A stretch of DNA of 64,000 nt, taken from the NCBI RefSeq assembly GCF_013753875.1, contig NZ_SMDS01000010.1, forward strand, positions 310,001 through 374,000, given 5' to 3'. This DNA comes from Candidatus Pantoea persica. Its GTDB lineage: Bacteria; Pseudomonadota; Gammaproteobacteria; Enterobacterales; Enterobacteriaceae. Of this stretch, positions 18,824-29,557 are shown piece after piece (position 1 is the stretch's first letter; every line of letters starts with the position of its first letter). The notes beneath the pieces are model-generated. The model worked only from the letters and a program-made list of their open reading frames with translations, was not told the origin of the DNA and made no database searches. The position numbers and the translations under genes were made by a program.

Positions 18824-19747
18824 ATGACCCAGCTGCCTCAATTTTCCCGAGAACTCCTTCATCCCCGCTACTGGCTGACCTGGATCGGTATCGGCTTTCT
18901 CTATTTGCTGGTGCTGCTGCCCTACCCGCTGCTCTACGTGCTGGGCTGCGGCCTGGGCCGCATCGCCATGCACTTTATGAAGCGGCGCGTCGCTATCGCC
19001 CAGCGTAATCTGGAACTCTGCTTTCCCGATATGCCCGCCAGCGAACGCGAGGCGATGGTGAAGCATAATTTCGAATCGGTGGGTATGGGGCTGATCGAAA
19101 CCGGCATGGCGTGGTTCTGGCCTGACTGGCGCATCAAAAAATGGTTCACCGTCTCCGGGCTGGAGCATATCCAGAAGGCAAAGGACGAGCAGCGCGGCGT
19201 GCTGCTGATCGGCATGCACTTTCTGACGCTCGAACTGGGCGCGCGCATCTTCGGCATCTATAACCCGGGCATCGGCGTTTATCGTCCGAATGACAACAAG
19301 CTGCTGAACTGGCTGCAGACCTGGGGCCGCATGCGCTCCAACAAGAGCATGCTGGACCACAAAGATTTAAAAGGCATGATCCGCGCGCTGAAAAACGGCG
19401 ACATTATCTGGTACGCGCCGGATCACGACTATGGCCCGCGCAGCAGCGTGTTCGTGCCGTTTTTTGGCGTAGAGAAAGCGGCCACCACGGTCGGCACCTA
19501 TCTGCTTATCCGCAGCGGCAAGCCGCACGTCGTGCCCTTCGTGCCGCGTCGTCTGCCGCACAGTCGCGGCTATGAGATGCTGATCATGCCTGACGTCATC
19601 GCGCAGATGCCGCTGGAGAGCGATGTGGCGACCGCCGCGCAAATGAACAAAGTAGTGGAAGAAGGGGTGCTGCTGGCACCTGAACAATATATGTGGCTGC
19701 ACCGTCGTTTTAAAACGCGTCCCGAAGGCGAACCTTCGCGCTATTAA
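18824..19747 (+). CDS. lpxL: Lipid A lauroyl acyltransferase
   Basis: Encodes 307 residues (E. coli LpxL has 306), transferring laurate to Kdo2-lipid IVA at the inner membrane. One N-terminal membrane anchor (about residues 17-45) precedes the catalytic HX4E motif (HFLTLE, about residues 132-137) and conserved APDHDYGP and VPFVPRRLP. The start [20 protein letters not shown] is the family N-terminus. It is complete, as expected for a core outer-membrane function. Confidence 0.96.
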   Translation: MTQLPQFSRELLHPRYWLTWIGIGFLYLLVLLPYPLLYVLGCGLGRIAMHFMKRRVAIAQRNLELCFPDMPASEREAMVKHNFESVGMGLIETGMAWFWPDWRIKKWFTVSGLEHIQKAKDEQRGVLLIGMHFLTLELGARIFGIYNPGIGVYRPNDNKLLNWLQTWGRMRSNKSMLDHKDLKGMIRALKNGDIIWYAPDHDYGPRSSVFVPFFGVEKAATTVGTYLLIRSGKPHVVPFVPRRLPHSRGYEMLIMPDVIAQMPLESDVATAAQMNKVVEEGVLLAPEQYMWLHRRFKTRPEGEPSRY

Positions 19748-19754
19748 CTGCAGC

Positions 19755-19790
19755 GGCGGGAATGCCCATTCCCGCCTGCCTTTTGCTTAA
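19755..19790 (+). terminator. Rho-independent terminator after lpxL
   Basis: The inverted repeat GGCGGGAAT/ATTCCCGCC, with a 4-base loop, starts 8 bp after the lpxL stop and is followed by TGCCTTTTGCTT. Confidence 0.75.
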
Positions 19791-20304
19791 TCTCTCCTAA
19801 CGTTAACAAAACTGGCCATACGGAAATAACTGCCTAATTAATCAGGTTAAATTTTTGCAGACCGCTTTTAACGATCCAAGCTAAACTCCAGTAAGGCTTA
19901 TCCGGTTTGCGCGGCTGAAATAATTGATTACGGACGCTAAAATAATCACACTGCCTCTCAAAGGTTAATTGCCTTTTCGCCAGGATAGCCGCTACTAAAT
20001 TAATGTTTACGCTTTTTCTGAGATGGCCCTGAATTATTTATATTCTAGGTCTTTTTCTATTTATCAAGTGAAAACACTTTGTCTTGGCTTATGTGTGAAG
20101 AAAAATTAACTTATTTTACAAGCGATTGTTCTGGTCCATGCTGGCTTATACTCATAATAATTTTTTTATTATCATCTTTAGACCTTTATGGATTTTGAAC
20201 ATTCAGAAACATCTCGGTAACTTCGCCTCAGACAGCGAGATAATTTATCTGTGTTTAAAAAATAAAAATATTATACACAGCAAATCTCTAGTGGGAACAT
20301 AAAA
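19791..20304. other. AT-rich intergenic region, no gene seen
   Basis: About 510 bp, much richer in A+T than its surroundings, with no supported ORF or recognisable gene debris. E. coli has mdtG between msyB and lpxL; nothing of it is recognisable here. The last bases probably hold the promoter of the ORF at 20305. The composition suggests a foreign or H-NS-bound region (inference). Confidence 0.6.
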
Positions 20305-20571
20305 ATGAATAAAGGCATCTATTACTACGTAAATATCAGTACCGATCAGGAAAATTATCACTATCTGCACTGTAAAGAGTGCAAACGCATGCCTAATAAA
20401 AATGACATGGTATTTATTGGCACTCTCTATAACCTGAACCAGGCATTATCTATTGCCCGCATTAATTTCAAAAAGGTGAAACGCTTCATCAAATGCTGCA
20501 TTCGCTATTCCGCACCGGTTATCCGCGAAACGGTGCGCCCTGTACTGCATTTCCCGGAGAAGTCGCTGTGA
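20305..20571 (+). CDS. Small basic protein of unknown function
   Basis: An 88-residue protein starting MNKGIYYYVNISTDQENYHY, with a CKECK cysteine pair and a basic stretch (ARINFKKVKRFIKCCIRY). Total Lys/Arg is high. I do not recognise the family. It is preceded by AT-rich DNA and has AT-rich codons in its first two thirds, unlike its GC-rich neighbours, so it may have been acquired. No transmembrane segment or signal peptide is apparent. A ribosome site is weak (GGGAAC, 9 bp upstream). Confidence 0.55.
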   Translation: MNKGIYYYVNISTDQENYHYLHCKECKRMPNKNDMVFIGTLYNLNQALSIARINFKKVKRFIKCCIRYSAPVIRETVRPVLHFPEKSL

Positions 20572-20674
20572 AACCGGGATGACTTTCTTTCCCGCCTCCT
20601 CTTTTTCACCCGTCATCCGAAAATTTTCGTCTATCCTTCTCTGACATCCCGTTAATCAGGCAAGGAGAAAAGTG

Positions 20675-21073
20675 ATGAGCATGTTCAGTACCTTAGAAGA
20701 AGCCATTGATGCTGCACGTGAAGAGTTTCTCGCCGATCATCCTGACATTGAAGAAGAGGATGCCAGCATTGGTCAGTTTGGTCTGCAGAAGTACGTGATG
20801 CAGGATGGCGATATCATGTGGCAAGCTGAGTTCTTTGAAGAGGAAGGCGAAAGCAGCGAATGCCTGCCCATCTGCAGCAGCGAGGCGGCGCAGGCCATTT
20901 TCGACGGCGATTTCGATGAGATCGAACTGCGCCAGGAGTGGTTAGCGGAAAATACCCTGCACGAATGGGATGAGGGCGAATTTCAGCTGGAGCCGCCGCT
21001 CGATACCGAAGAAGGCGAGACTGCGGCTCAGGAGTGGGATGATGACAACAGCGAATCCGATCGCCTGCTGTAA
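20675..21073 (+). CDS. msyB: Acidic protein MsyB
   Basis: A very acidic 132-residue protein similar to E. coli MsyB (124 residues), known as a multicopy suppressor of secretion defects. FSTLEEAIDAAREEFLADHP, ENTLHEWDEGEFQLEPPLDT and EWDDDN are diagnostic. The ATG at 20675 follows AAGGAG at 20662 and is preferred over the GTG at 20672. It is intact. Its position next to yceK and opgH follows E. coli. Confidence 0.93.
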   Translation: MSMFSTLEEAIDAAREEFLADHPDIEEEDASIGQFGLQKYVMQDGDIMWQAEFFEEEGESSECLPICSSEAAQAIFDGDFDEIELRQEWLAENTLHEWDEGEFQLEPPLDTEEGETAAQEWDDDNSESDRLL

Positions 21074-21077
21074 CTAC

Positions 21078-21290
21078 TCAGGGGCCGTGCTGGGCGTCGC
21101 TCGGCAACAGCAGCGTATCCACCACCAGCGACAGCGGCAGGTCAAGGATCGTCACCACGCGCCGTCACACACGTTCCACTGCACGCCTGGATAGTATTGA
21201 TTGCCGTGCCCCTATCCGGGCATGGCGCGGCTGATAGTACTGCCGCATCCGCTCAGCAGCAGCGCCCGTTAACTTCAGTAAACTTTTCAC
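21078..21290 (-). pseudogene. yceK: YceK-like lipoprotein, decayed
   Basis: Between msyB and opgH the minus strand reads LLLSGCGSTISRAMPG, then TAG, then GHGNQYYPGVQWNVCDGAW, and after a frameshift VTILDLPLSLVVDTLLLPSD, QHGP. This is E. coli YceK (a small outer-membrane lipoprotein with lipobox LLSGC) line by line. The start is probably the GTG at 21290, but a frame change precedes the lipobox. There are at least one stop and two frame changes. Confidence 0.75.
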
Positions 21291-21407
21291 TTGCGATACT
21301 CATTCTGGTCAGCGGCTATTGTAGAGAATTCGTCCTGTCCGTCATGCCTTTATTCTGCCAAAAAAGCGTAATGATGACGTTAACGCCGACACATCCGTGT
21401 CAGAGAA

Positions 21408-21428
21408 TAAAAAAAGCAGCATTGCTGC
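21408..21428 (-). terminator. Terminator of the opgGH operon
   Basis: On the minus strand GCAGC-AAT-GCTGC is followed by seven T residues, 18 bp after the opgH stop. Confidence 0.75.
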
Positions 21429-21445
21429 CGCTTTTCTCAGGAGGT

Positions 21446-24001
21446 TTAGCTCTCTCTGGGCGGCAGCGCCAGCGGATTAAGCGCCAGCTTCTGATAGCTA
21501 TCTACCCACAGATGATACTTCTCGCCGTTCTCCCACAGGCGCGAGTGAACGCGCGCCAGCACCACCGGATCGCTGATCAGCTGCAGCCGCTGTTCGCGGT
21601 TCAGCTTCTCCGGCGCATCGCTCAGCGCCTGATCGACGCGGCGGTCGCGCGCATGCTCCAGCAGCTGGCTCTGCTTGTGACGCGAGGTCGCCAGCGCGGT
21701 GGCCAGCGCGTTAAACGCCGGGTGGAATAGCGCATGCATAAAGCCGTGCTTCAGCGCACGCTCGCGGTTGAGCTGCAGATAGTGGTCAGTATCCACCAGC
21801 TCTTTCGGCGGTTCGAACTCTTCCGGGATCAGGAACAGACGCATGCGCTTGCTCTTCAGCCCCACCGTCGCGCGGCTCGACATCACCGACACAAATGGCG
21901 ACAGGATCAGCGAGAAGACGATCGGCGACAGCCACCAGAGGAAGTTCAAGTCCAGCAGCCCCATGCCCACGGCCCAGAAGATGCCCAGCAGCATTTGCGA
22001 GCCGTGACGGCGGAACGCTTCGCTCCACTGCGTGGCGTCGTCGTCGCGCTGCGGCGAGTTCCACACCACTTCCCAGCCGAGGAAGGCGCTGACCACAAAC
22101 ACGGTGTGGAATAGCATACGCACCGGCGCCAGCAACACCGAGAAGAGCATCTCCAGCAGCAGCGAAACAAACAGCCGGAACGCGCCGCCGTAAGCCTTCG
22201 CCCCTTTGCACCAGATCAGCACCACGCTCAGCAGCTTCGGCAGGAACAGCAGCACCAGCGTGGTGGAGAACAGCGCGATCGCCAGCTCAGGACGCCACTG
22301 AGGCCAGACCGGGAACAGCTGTCGCGGCTGCAGGAAGTAGGTCGGCTCCATCAGCGTATGCACCACCTGCAGGGCATTGGAGAGCGCGAGGAACATAAAC
22401 CAGAGCGGTGCTGAGAGATAAGACATTACGCCGGTCAGGAACACCGCGCGGTGCACCGGGTGCATGCCCTTCACCAGGAACAGGCGGAAGTTCATCAGGT
22501 TGCCGTGACACCAGCGGCGGTCGCGCTTCAGTTCGTCCAGCAGGTTCGGCGGCAGCTCCTCATAGGAACCAGGCAGATCGTAGGCGATCCAGACGCCCCA
22601 GCCAGCACGGCGCATCAGCGCCGCCTCGACAAAGTCGTGCGACAGGATTGAGCCGGCAAAGGAGCCCTCGCCCGGCAGCGGTGCCAGCGCGCAGTGCTCG
22701 ATAAAGGGCTTCACGCGGATAATGGCGTTGTGCCCCCAGTAGTGCGACTCCCCCAGCTGCCAGAAGTGCAGGCCAGCGGTGAACAGCGGACCGTAGACGC
22801 GGGTGGCAAACTGCTGGCAGCGTGCGTAGAGCGTATCCATGCCCGACGCCTTCGGCGACGACTGGATAATACCGGCGTTGGGGTTCGCTTCCATCATGCG
22901 CACCAAACCGTTCAGACACTCACCGCTCATCACGCTGTCGGCGTCCAGCACCACCATATAGCTGTAGTTGCTTCCCCAGCGGCGGCAGAAGTCGTCGATG
23001 TTGCCGCTTTTACGCTTCACGCGACGACGGCGGCGTCGATAGAAAATTTTGCCCGCGCCGCCGACGTCACGCACCAGCTCCATCCACGCCTTCTGCTCCG
23101 CAATGGCAATATCGGGATCGTAGCTGTCGCTCAGCACATAAACATCGAAGTGATCGGCGTTGCCGGTGCGCACCACCGACTCCCAGGTGGCGCGCAGGCC
23201 GGCGAACACGCGCTCGACGTCTTCGTTGCAGATCGGCATGATCAGCGCGGTGCGGTGCTCAGGGTTGAGCGGCTCGTCGCCGGCGGTTGAATAGGAGATG
23301 CTGTACTTGTCGCGGCCAATCAGCAGCTGCAGGAAGCCCATCAGCGCGGTCCAGAAGCCCGCAGAGATCCAGCAGAAGAGAATGGCGAACAGGAACAGAA
23401 TGCCGGTCTGCAGTACGTAAGGCAGGATCTGCATCACCGACTGCTGCCAGTTCTGATTCAGCATATCCATCAGGTCGAGCAGCGTCCAGCCCTGGTAAGG
23501 CAGGATGGTTTTCATGTACCAGATGGTGATAACGGTCTGAAACAGAGTGAGGATCAGCAGCACATAGCGGCGAATCGAGCCGACTTGACGCCACTTCTCC
23601 TCGGCTCGCTGCTCTTCCGCGTTGGCGTAGCGGTGGGTCAGCTTCTCGCCACGCAGCGAACGCCAGGCGCGCGCCAGCGGGTTGGTGCGCCAGATCTCCG
23701 GGAACATCATCGAACGCTTCACCTTCGGCATCGCCTTCAGGGTGGTGCGATCAAGATAGTCCTTGCCGAACTGTTCGCCGTCGGCCACCGCGTCGGGCCA
23801 CGCCATTTTGACGCGTGCGGAAACCGACTTGAGCGGCACATCATCGGGACGATCGCTGGCGGCCACATCTTGGCCAAGCGCATCGTGAATAAAATGAAAC
23901 GCCTCCGCATGCTGCAGCGAGGCGCCCAGATCTGCCTTCCTTGACGCATCCAGCGGCAGGGCTTCCACGTAGTTTTGGGGAATAAATGTCGGATTATTCA
24001 T
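21446..24001 (-). CDS. opgH: Osmoregulated periplasmic glucan glucosyltransferase
   Basis: Encodes 851 residues (E. coli OpgH has 847), the inner-membrane GT2 enzyme that polymerises UDP-glucose into the glucan backbone. It has the soluble N-terminal region, membrane segments ([33 protein letters not shown]), the GT2 motifs ([19 protein letters not shown]), the acceptor motif [10 protein letters not shown], and C-terminal helices. It overlaps opgG by 8 bp (translational coupling). Complete, whereas the opgC modification gene next to this operon is broken. Confidence 0.96.
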   Translation of the reverse strand: MNNPTFIPQNYVEALPLDASRKADLGASLQHAEAFHFIHDALGQDVAASDRPDDVPLKSVSARVKMAWPDAVADGEQFGKDYLDRTTLKAMPKVKRSMMFPEIWRTNPLARAWRSLRGEKLTHRYANAEEQRAEEKWRQVGSIRRYVLLILTLFQTVITIWYMKTILPYQGWTLLDLMDMLNQNWQQSVMQILPYVLQTGILFLFAILFCWISAGFWTALMGFLQLLIGRDKYSISYSTAGDEPLNPEHRTALIMPICNEDVERVFAGLRATWESVVRTGNADHFDVYVLSDSYDPDIAIAEQKAWMELVRDVGGAGKIFYRRRRRRVKRKSGNIDDFCRRWGSNYSYMVVLDADSVMSGECLNGLVRMMEANPNAGIIQSSPKASGMDTLYARCQQFATRVYGPLFTAGLHFWQLGESHYWGHNAIIRVKPFIEHCALAPLPGEGSFAGSILSHDFVEAALMRRAGWGVWIAYDLPGSYEELPPNLLDELKRDRRWCHGNLMNFRLFLVKGMHPVHRAVFLTGVMSYLSAPLWFMFLALSNALQVVHTLMEPTYFLQPRQLFPVWPQWRPELAIALFSTTLVLLFLPKLLSVVLIWCKGAKAYGGAFRLFVSLLLEMLFSVLLAPVRMLFHTVFVVSAFLGWEVVWNSPQRDDDATQWSEAFRRHGSQMLLGIFWAVGMGLLDLNFLWWLSPIVFSLILSPFVSVMSSRATVGLKSKRMRLFLIPEEFEPPKELVDTDHYLQLNRERALKHGFMHALFHPAFNALATALATSRHKQSQLLEHARDRRVDQALSDAPEKLNREQRLQLISDPVVLARVHSRLWENGEKYHLWVDSYQKLALNPLALPPRES

Positions 24002-25526
24002 TGGCAGGAAACTGATAGCTCCAAGTTTCCGTCAATATCTTGTCGCCGCTAACCAGCGCGGCGCACATCTCGGTAGGCTGCTTGTTGTCTTTGACGCGCA
24101 GACGCAGCACCAGACGCCAACCTTTGGTGACGGGATTATAGCGCACGCTCTGCTCGACCACTTCGCCGTTGTCACCCACGCTGACCTGCGGCGCGGCCTG
24201 GCTGTTTTCCGGCATCTGACTCATCGCTTTGCCAACGAAGTCGATGGTGAAAGCGATAGAGCCGTCCGGCTGACGCACCAGATTCGACTGCTTGACGTCG
24301 CCCACCGAGCGCAGCGTGTTTTTCACCCATGCGGTGTCGTCGGAGTGAAGCTGGTTTTCGTCGCGCGTGAAGTGCAGGCGATAGCTGAAGTTCATCTCTT
24401 TGCCCGGATCCGGCAGGTTTTCCTGCGTCCAGAAGGCGACGATGTTGTCATTGGTTTCATCGGCGGTCGGAATTTCAACTAGCTCAACGCGCCCTTTGCC
24501 CCAGTCGCCCAGCGGTTCTACCCAGCCGCTCGGACGCATATCGTAGCGGTCATCGAGATCCTGGTAGTGGCTGAAGTCGCGGCCGCGCTGCAGCAGACCA
24601 AAGCCTTTCGGGCTTTCGATGGTGTAGGTGCTCACCGCCAGATGACGCGGATTGTTGAGTGGACGCCAAATCCACTCGCCGTTGCCGTTATGGATCGACA
24701 GCCCGTCGGAATCGTGCAGCTCCGGACGAAAGTTGGTCACCGGCGACGGCTGGTTGGCGCCGAACAGGAACATGCTGGTCAGCGGTGCCACGCCGAGCTT
24801 GCCGACTTTTTCGCGCAGGTAGACTTTCGACTGCACGCCCACGGCGGTCTCTCTGCCCGGACGGATAGTGAAGCGGTAGGCGCCGGTGGCGCGCGGCGAA
24901 TCGAGCAGCGCATAGATTACCAGCTGTTTATCCTGCGGCTTCGGCCGCTCGATCCAAAACTCCCTGAAGCGCGGGAACTCCTCGCCCGACGGCAGCGCGG
25001 TATCGATCGCCAGGCCTCGCGCGGAGAGGCCATACGCCTGATCGGCACCGATCATGCGGAAATAGCTAGCGCCGAGGAAGCTGGTGATTTCGTCATCGTT
25101 ATCTTTTTTATTCAGCGGATAAAGCACCTTAAACCCGGCGAAGCCCAGATTTTTCACCGCGTCCGCATCGTGTTTCACATTGCCGAAATTGAAGTACTCA
25201 GGGCTGTATTTGATTTCGCGTACCGCGTTAGCCGTTACCTCGTTCAGTTTTACCGGCGTGTCGAAATACATGCCCTGGTGGTAAAACTCGAGTTTGAACG
25301 GCGTACGCAGTTTGCCCCAGTACGCTTTGTCGTGGTTAAACTGGAGCTGCTGATAGTCAGCAAATTTCATTTCACGAAACTGAGAGGGTAAATTGCTTTT
25401 TGGCGCTTCAAAACTTTTCCCTGCGAGCGATTTGGCTTCTTTAGCAACATCATCAAGATTAAACGCCCAACTATTATTGGCGTACAACACCAGCAGAACT
25501 GCCGCACCGACCCAGCGCATCTTCAT
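23994..25526 (-). CDS. opgG: Periplasmic glucan biosynthesis protein OpgG
   Basis: Encodes 510 residues (E. coli OpgG has 511), the periplasmic partner of OpgH that shapes the glucan. The signal peptide [20 protein letters not shown] ends in AFA-like AF. The beta-sandwich contains [39 protein letters not shown] and [20 protein letters not shown]. The start at MKMRW is chosen from homology; an in-frame ATG lies 33 bp upstream. First gene of opgGH; divergent from opgC. Confidence 0.95.
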   Translation of the reverse strand: MKMRWVGAAVLLVLYANNSWAFNLDDVAKEAKSLAGKSFEAPKSNLPSQFREMKFADYQQLQFNHDKAYWGKLRTPFKLEFYHQGMYFDTPVKLNEVTANAVREIKYSPEYFNFGNVKHDADAVKNLGFAGFKVLYPLNKKDNDDEITSFLGASYFRMIGADQAYGLSARGLAIDTALPSGEEFPRFREFWIERPKPQDKQLVIYALLDSPRATGAYRFTIRPGRETAVGVQSKVYLREKVGKLGVAPLTSMFLFGANQPSPVTNFRPELHDSDGLSIHNGNGEWIWRPLNNPRHLAVSTYTIESPKGFGLLQRGRDFSHYQDLDDRYDMRPSGWVEPLGDWGKGRVELVEIPTADETNDNIVAFWTQENLPDPGKEMNFSYRLHFTRDENQLHSDDTAWVKNTLRSVGDVKQSNLVRQPDGSIAFTIDFVGKAMSQMPENSQAAPQVSVGDNGEVVEQSVRYNPVTKGWRLVLRLRVKDNKQPTEMCAALVSGDKILTETWSYQFPANE

Positions 25527-25799
25527 CAGTCCGCCTTTATTTTCTACTTTATTCAGCACATCCCCCCCTTTCGTGTGCCAAGTGCAAACCTGCTTATCTT
25601 AAAGGACTATTAGGTTTTCGGACAGCATATCCCAAAGAATGTTCCGCGGTTTCGTAAGGGGTAGCCCACTTTTAGGACAATTAAACTCTCCAGAATCAAC
25701 TGATAGTATAGGCAGTTTACAGATGGGTAGAATTCCGCGCCAGCATCATCCAGTTTCAGGGCGAAGCTGGTCAAAACGGACTAAAAAAAATGGAATTTT

Positions 25800-26934
25800 A
25801 TGAGCACAGCAAAACCTGAACGTGAATATTTCCTCGATTCAATTCGGGCATATCTCATGCTGCTGGGAGTGCCGTTTCACGTCTCTCTGATCTATTCAAC
25901 GCAGAAGTGGACCGTTAACAGCCAGGAGGCGTTGCTCTGGCTGACGGTGCTGAACGATTTTATTCACGCCTTCCGCATGCAGGTCTTCTTTGTTATTTGC
26001 GGCTATTTCTCCTACATGTTCTCTCTGCGCTACGAACCGCGCCGCTGGCTGAAGGTGCGGCTGGAGCGCGTCGGCATTCCGCTGCTCACCGCCGTGCCGC
26101 TGATTACGCTGCCGCAGTTTTTTATGCTGCGCGCGCTGTCGGACAAGCTGCGCGACTGGGACAGCCTGACGCTTTACGGCAAGTTCAATAACCTGATGTG
26201 GGAGCTGATCTCCCATTTGTGGTTTCTGCTGGTGCTGGTGATCCTCACCACGCTCAGCATACTGACCTTTAACTGGCTGCGTCGGCAGCAGCATCACATC
26301 GACTACAGCCGCATCGGCTGGGGCAAAGTAACGCTGGCGATAATGGGCTATGCGCTACTGTGGGACCTGTTCCGCCGCGCGGTGTTTACCTTTTTCCCGG
26401 TTCTGCTAATGGACGGCCTGTTCAGCATTATGGTGATGCAGACGCTGCTGTTTCTGCCCTTCTTTATGCTCGGCATGCTCGGCGCGCTGGCGTGGAAGCA
26501 CCCCCCGCCCTCAAGCAGCTGTTTGTGCGCTTCAATCCGGTGATGTGCTTCGGCGCGATAGGAGTATTTATCGCCTACAGCCTGAACCAGCGCTACAGCA
26601 GCGGCGACGGCTGGCTGTATGAGATCGACGCGTTGATCACCACCCTGATGGGCCTCTGCATGCTTAACGTCTGCTTCTGCGTCGGCCATCGCCTGCTCAA
26701 TGCGTATTCGCCGCGCATTATGTACCTAGTCAACACTCGCTGTTTATCTATCTGGTCTACCATCCGCTGCCCCTGCTCTACGGCATCTTTATTACGCCGC
26801 TGATCGGCAGCGACACGCTGGGCTTTTTCGTCGGGCTGGTAATGGTGTTCGGCGTGGCGTTTCTGCTTTATGAAATCCACCTGCACATTCCGCTGCTGCG
26901 CTTTCTCTTTTCCGGCAAGCCGCAGCGTAAATAA
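25800..26934 (+). pseudogene. opgC: Glucan succinyltransferase OpgC, two frameshifts
   Basis: OpgC is a ten-helix membrane acyltransferase that adds succinyl groups to periplasmic glucans. The first 230 residues are open (REYFLDSIRAYLMLLGVPFH, ISHLWFLLVLVILTTLS). An indel in a C-run near 26503 (after LGALAWKH) shifts the frame; KQLFVRFNPVMCFGAIGVFI continues in the next one. A second shift near 26733 precedes [20 protein letters not shown], and the end [10 protein letters not shown] stops at 26934. The remnant would be 378 codons against 385 in E. coli. Glucans here are probably unsuccinylated. Confidence 0.92.
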
Positions 26935-27095
26935 CGCCAGCCTGTGCAGCGGGGCGGCAGCGCTACAGCCGCCCTTCTGTCCGTGCATCGGCGCGTCCTC
27001 TCTCTAAGGCGCGCACAAGAGCGGCGTCAGGCAGTAAGTCACGGGGGGCGTATTGCCCCGCCCTCCCTGTCGTCCTGACCTAGCGCCGGGCGCCG

Positions 27096-28544
27096 TTACA
27101 GCAGCCACTCCACCGGCAGACGCCACACCAGCCGCACTAGCAGGCGCTGCACCCAGGTGCAGCGTGGCTTATGCTTGTGCACCTGCTCCTGCGGCTCGCC
27201 CGCATACTCCACCCAGTTGACGCGCCCCCACTTGTCGAGCCGCAGCGACCAGGCGCGATCGCGCATCGCGGTGCTGAAGCGCTAATGGGTTTGCTGCGCC
27301 AGCGCCTCGCTCTCAATTACCAGCCCCATCTCGGTATTCAGCACCTAAAGGAGCCGATAAACAGCGTCTGCTGGTCAACGGTGAAGGTTTTGGCGTGCAA
27401 GCTGGAGCCGGAGTTATCGGTCAGGCCGCGATCGTGTGGCGCATCCGGCACGCCCGAATGCGGCTTCAGCTCATAGAGTTCGATGCCGCGCCGCAGCAGC
27501 TTCTTGCGCCATTTGGCATAGCCGGCATGCACCACCGAGACGTCTTTGGCGGCCAGCGAATTGGTGAGAATGGCAATTTTCACCCCGCGTCGCTTCAGCG
27601 CCAGCAGCTGGGCGACGCTGGCGTGCGTCGGCACGAAATAGGCGGAGATAATATCGAACTGCCGCTGCGGCGCGCCGATCACCTCCAGCATGCGTGGCAG
27701 CAGCAGGGTTTTGCGCTTCGCGCGCCCCAGCCCTTTGCGCGGATCATCACTCAGCAGGCGCGCCCGCGCCCAGGTCATGCGCAGCGTGCCCTGCTCCGGC
27801 TGGGCGACAAAGTGCGAACTCTCCAGCCGCGCCATATAGCACTGCACTGGCTCGCTGTCGCGCCACTCCGGCGGCAGCGAGACCGATCCATCCTGATGCG
27901 CCTGCTCATCCAGCACCTGCCTAAGCGGCGCGACCGGTTTGCTGTTCCAGTAGCGCTTAAAATCCTCGGTTACCTCTGCCACCACCGGGCCGATCGCTAG
28001 TATGTCGAGATCGGCGAACAGCGGCTCGCTGCCGGTGGCGAAATATTCGTCGCCAACGTTACGTCCGCCGACGATGGTGGCCACGCCGTCCACCGTAAAA
28101 CTTTTATTGTGTATTGTGCATGCGGCGATTGAGCCGGGCGAAGTCGGTGAGGTAGCCCAGCGCGCGGACGGTGCGGAACGAAAAGGGGTTGAACAGCTTT
28201 ACCGAGATGTTGGGATGACGATCGAGACGGGCCAGCGTATCGTCGAGGCCGGACATATTGTTATCATCCAGCAGCAGCCGCACCTTGACGCCGCGCCCCA
28301 CTGCCTCCAGCAGCGCGCGGAACAGCAGCCGTCCCGACATATCGTTTTGCCAGATATAGTACTGTACGTCGAGGGTGCGCTCCGCTTTGCCCATCAGCAT
28401 ATAGCACGCAGCGAAGGCGTCCAGCCCGTCGGCCAGCGGACGAATACCGCTCAAGCCGGGGTGGCGCGCGCTGCGTGGGCCGACAATCTCCTCAAGCCAG
28501 CTGACGGAAGAGAGGTCAGCTGGCAGGTTTAATACTTCGGTCAT
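27096..28544 (-). pseudogene. clsC: Cardiolipin synthase ClsC, broken
   Basis: A phospholipase-D family enzyme that makes cardiolipin in E. coli. The N-terminal part (YYIWQNDMSGRLLFRALLEA, VKVRLLLDDNNMSGLDDTLA) is open to the first HKD motif. There a 7-bp tandem duplication (28105-28118) shifts the frame inside RMHNK. VDGVATIVGGRNVGDEYFAT follows in another frame. In the second HKD motif HAKTFTVDQQTLFIGSF is followed by a small deletion and stops. The tail LLVRLVWRLPVEWLL ends at 27096. It converges on opgC. Confidence 0.9.
28105..28118 (-). repeat. 7-bp tandem duplication in clsC
   Basis: CACAATA occurs twice in a row on the minus strand. Removing one copy restores the reading frame through the active-site HKD motif (MHNKSFTVDG). 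This is the inactivating lesion at that place. Confidence 0.85.
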
Positions 28545-28617
28545 TAGGGCTCCCTGGGTTATCGACACCCCCTTATTATTTAACGCTTCCGCCAAATTGC
28601 CTATACACGCCGTCTGA

Positions 28618-29085
28618 GAGTGGCCGTCCAGCTGCATTATCGACAGAGAGCTGGGCGGCAGCGAAGCGTGCCTAGATATTCTCGGACTCAACTACTATCC
28701 CGACAACCACTGGTTTTTCCCCGGCGAGCCGATGCCGCAGGTGCATCCGCTGCGCCAGCCGCTGCATCGCCTGCTGGCGCAGTGCTGGCAGCGCTATCAG
28801 CGCCCGCTGCTGCTGGCGGAAACCAGCGCGGAAGGCGAGGCGCGCGCGCCCTGGCTGCAGCACGTCAGTAAAGAGGTGATGCTGGCGCTCGATCAGGGCA
28901 TCGGCATCGAGGGGATTTCGCTCTATCCGGTGGTGGAGTATCCCGCCTGGGCGGAAGACCGCCGCTCGCCGAGGGCGCTGTTCAGGCTGGGCGATCCCAA
29001 CAGCAACCGCACGCTGCACGAAGGCTTAGCGCTGGTATTGCGCAGTCAGCAGATCAAGTTTCAGAAGCGCTTTCAGGTGGGGTGA
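28618..29085 (+). pseudogene. Glycoside hydrolase, C-terminal fragment
   Basis: An open frame of about 155 codons without a credible start, reading CLDILGLNYYPDNHWFF, then RPLLLAETSAEGEARAPWLQ and GIEGISLYPVVEYPAWAEDR. LGLNYY and the Glu in LLAETS fit a clan-A (beta/alpha)8 glycosidase, with the Glu as the likely nucleophile. The N-terminal barrel strands and acid/base residue are missing. The substrate cannot be inferred. The break lies just downstream of the clsC start on the other strand, so a deletion joint is likely near 28600. Confidence 0.6.
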
Positions 29086-29246
29086 ACCGGCGTTTTTTTC
29101 GCCGTACAGCGCTGTACGTCCCGGGAGGGTCCGGCAGGATGGCGGACGTCGGTCAGCCTGGTCACTAAAAAGAGAAATACCACGCCGATTAAACAGGCTG
29201 ACAGTAGACCGATAATGGCGATCAGTTTTTCATCGCGCGATTCCAT
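29073..29246 (-). CDS. 57-residue predicted membrane protein
   Basis: A short ORF starting MESRDEKLIAIIGLLSACLI and continuing GVVFLFLVTRLTDVR, with one clear transmembrane helix (about residues 8-29), a charged N-terminus and a basic tail. A strong ribosome site (AAGGAGAG) lies 6-13 bp before the ATG. It overlaps the last codons of the glycosidase fragment on the other strand. I do not recognise it. It lies 41 bp after a second tiny membrane-protein ORF on the same strand. Confidence 0.5.
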   Translation of the reverse strand: MESRDEKLIAIIGLLSACLIGVVFLFLVTRLTDVRHPAGPSRDVQRCTAKKTPVHPT

Positions 29247-29287
29247 ACTCTCTCCTTTTTAGACGACGCTGATACCTGTGGCTCCCG

Positions 29288-29431
29288 TCAGCTCATCCAG
29301 AGCGTCACCATAAGAACGAAAATTATCAGCGTAACAGAGGTCACCACAAGCACGACGATGGCGAAGTGCACGTCGTCCAGCGACTGGCGAAGCGGCTCAT
29401 TGTGCGGATCGTACGGCGGCGGTGGAAGCAT
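29288..29431 (-). CDS. 47-residue predicted membrane protein
   Basis: A short ORF starting MLPPPPYDPHNEPLRQSLDD, then VHFAIVVLVVTSVTLIIFVL in one transmembrane helix ending LWMS. The proline-rich N-terminus and single helix suggest a small membrane subunit. It follows the TonB receptor remnant (stop 29558) on the same strand and precedes the 57-residue ORF. No family recognised; the ribosome site is weak (AGAACC). Confidence 0.45.
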   Translation of the reverse strand: MLPPPPYDPHNEPLRQSLDDVHFAIVVLVVTSVTLIIFVLMVTLWMS

Positions 29432-29557
29432 AGGTTCTCAACAGAATTCAGACATTCGCCACAGGGCGGCGGCGACCAGTTTAATGAAAATCGGCCGCTC
29501 CGCCAGCGTTTTCTTGCCGCCAAAGAAACGGGGCGCATCATGAGCCCCGCTTGCGGA

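Noticed and set aside
24567..25391. 274-codon open frame on the plus strand
   Set aside because: Antisense shadow of opgG.
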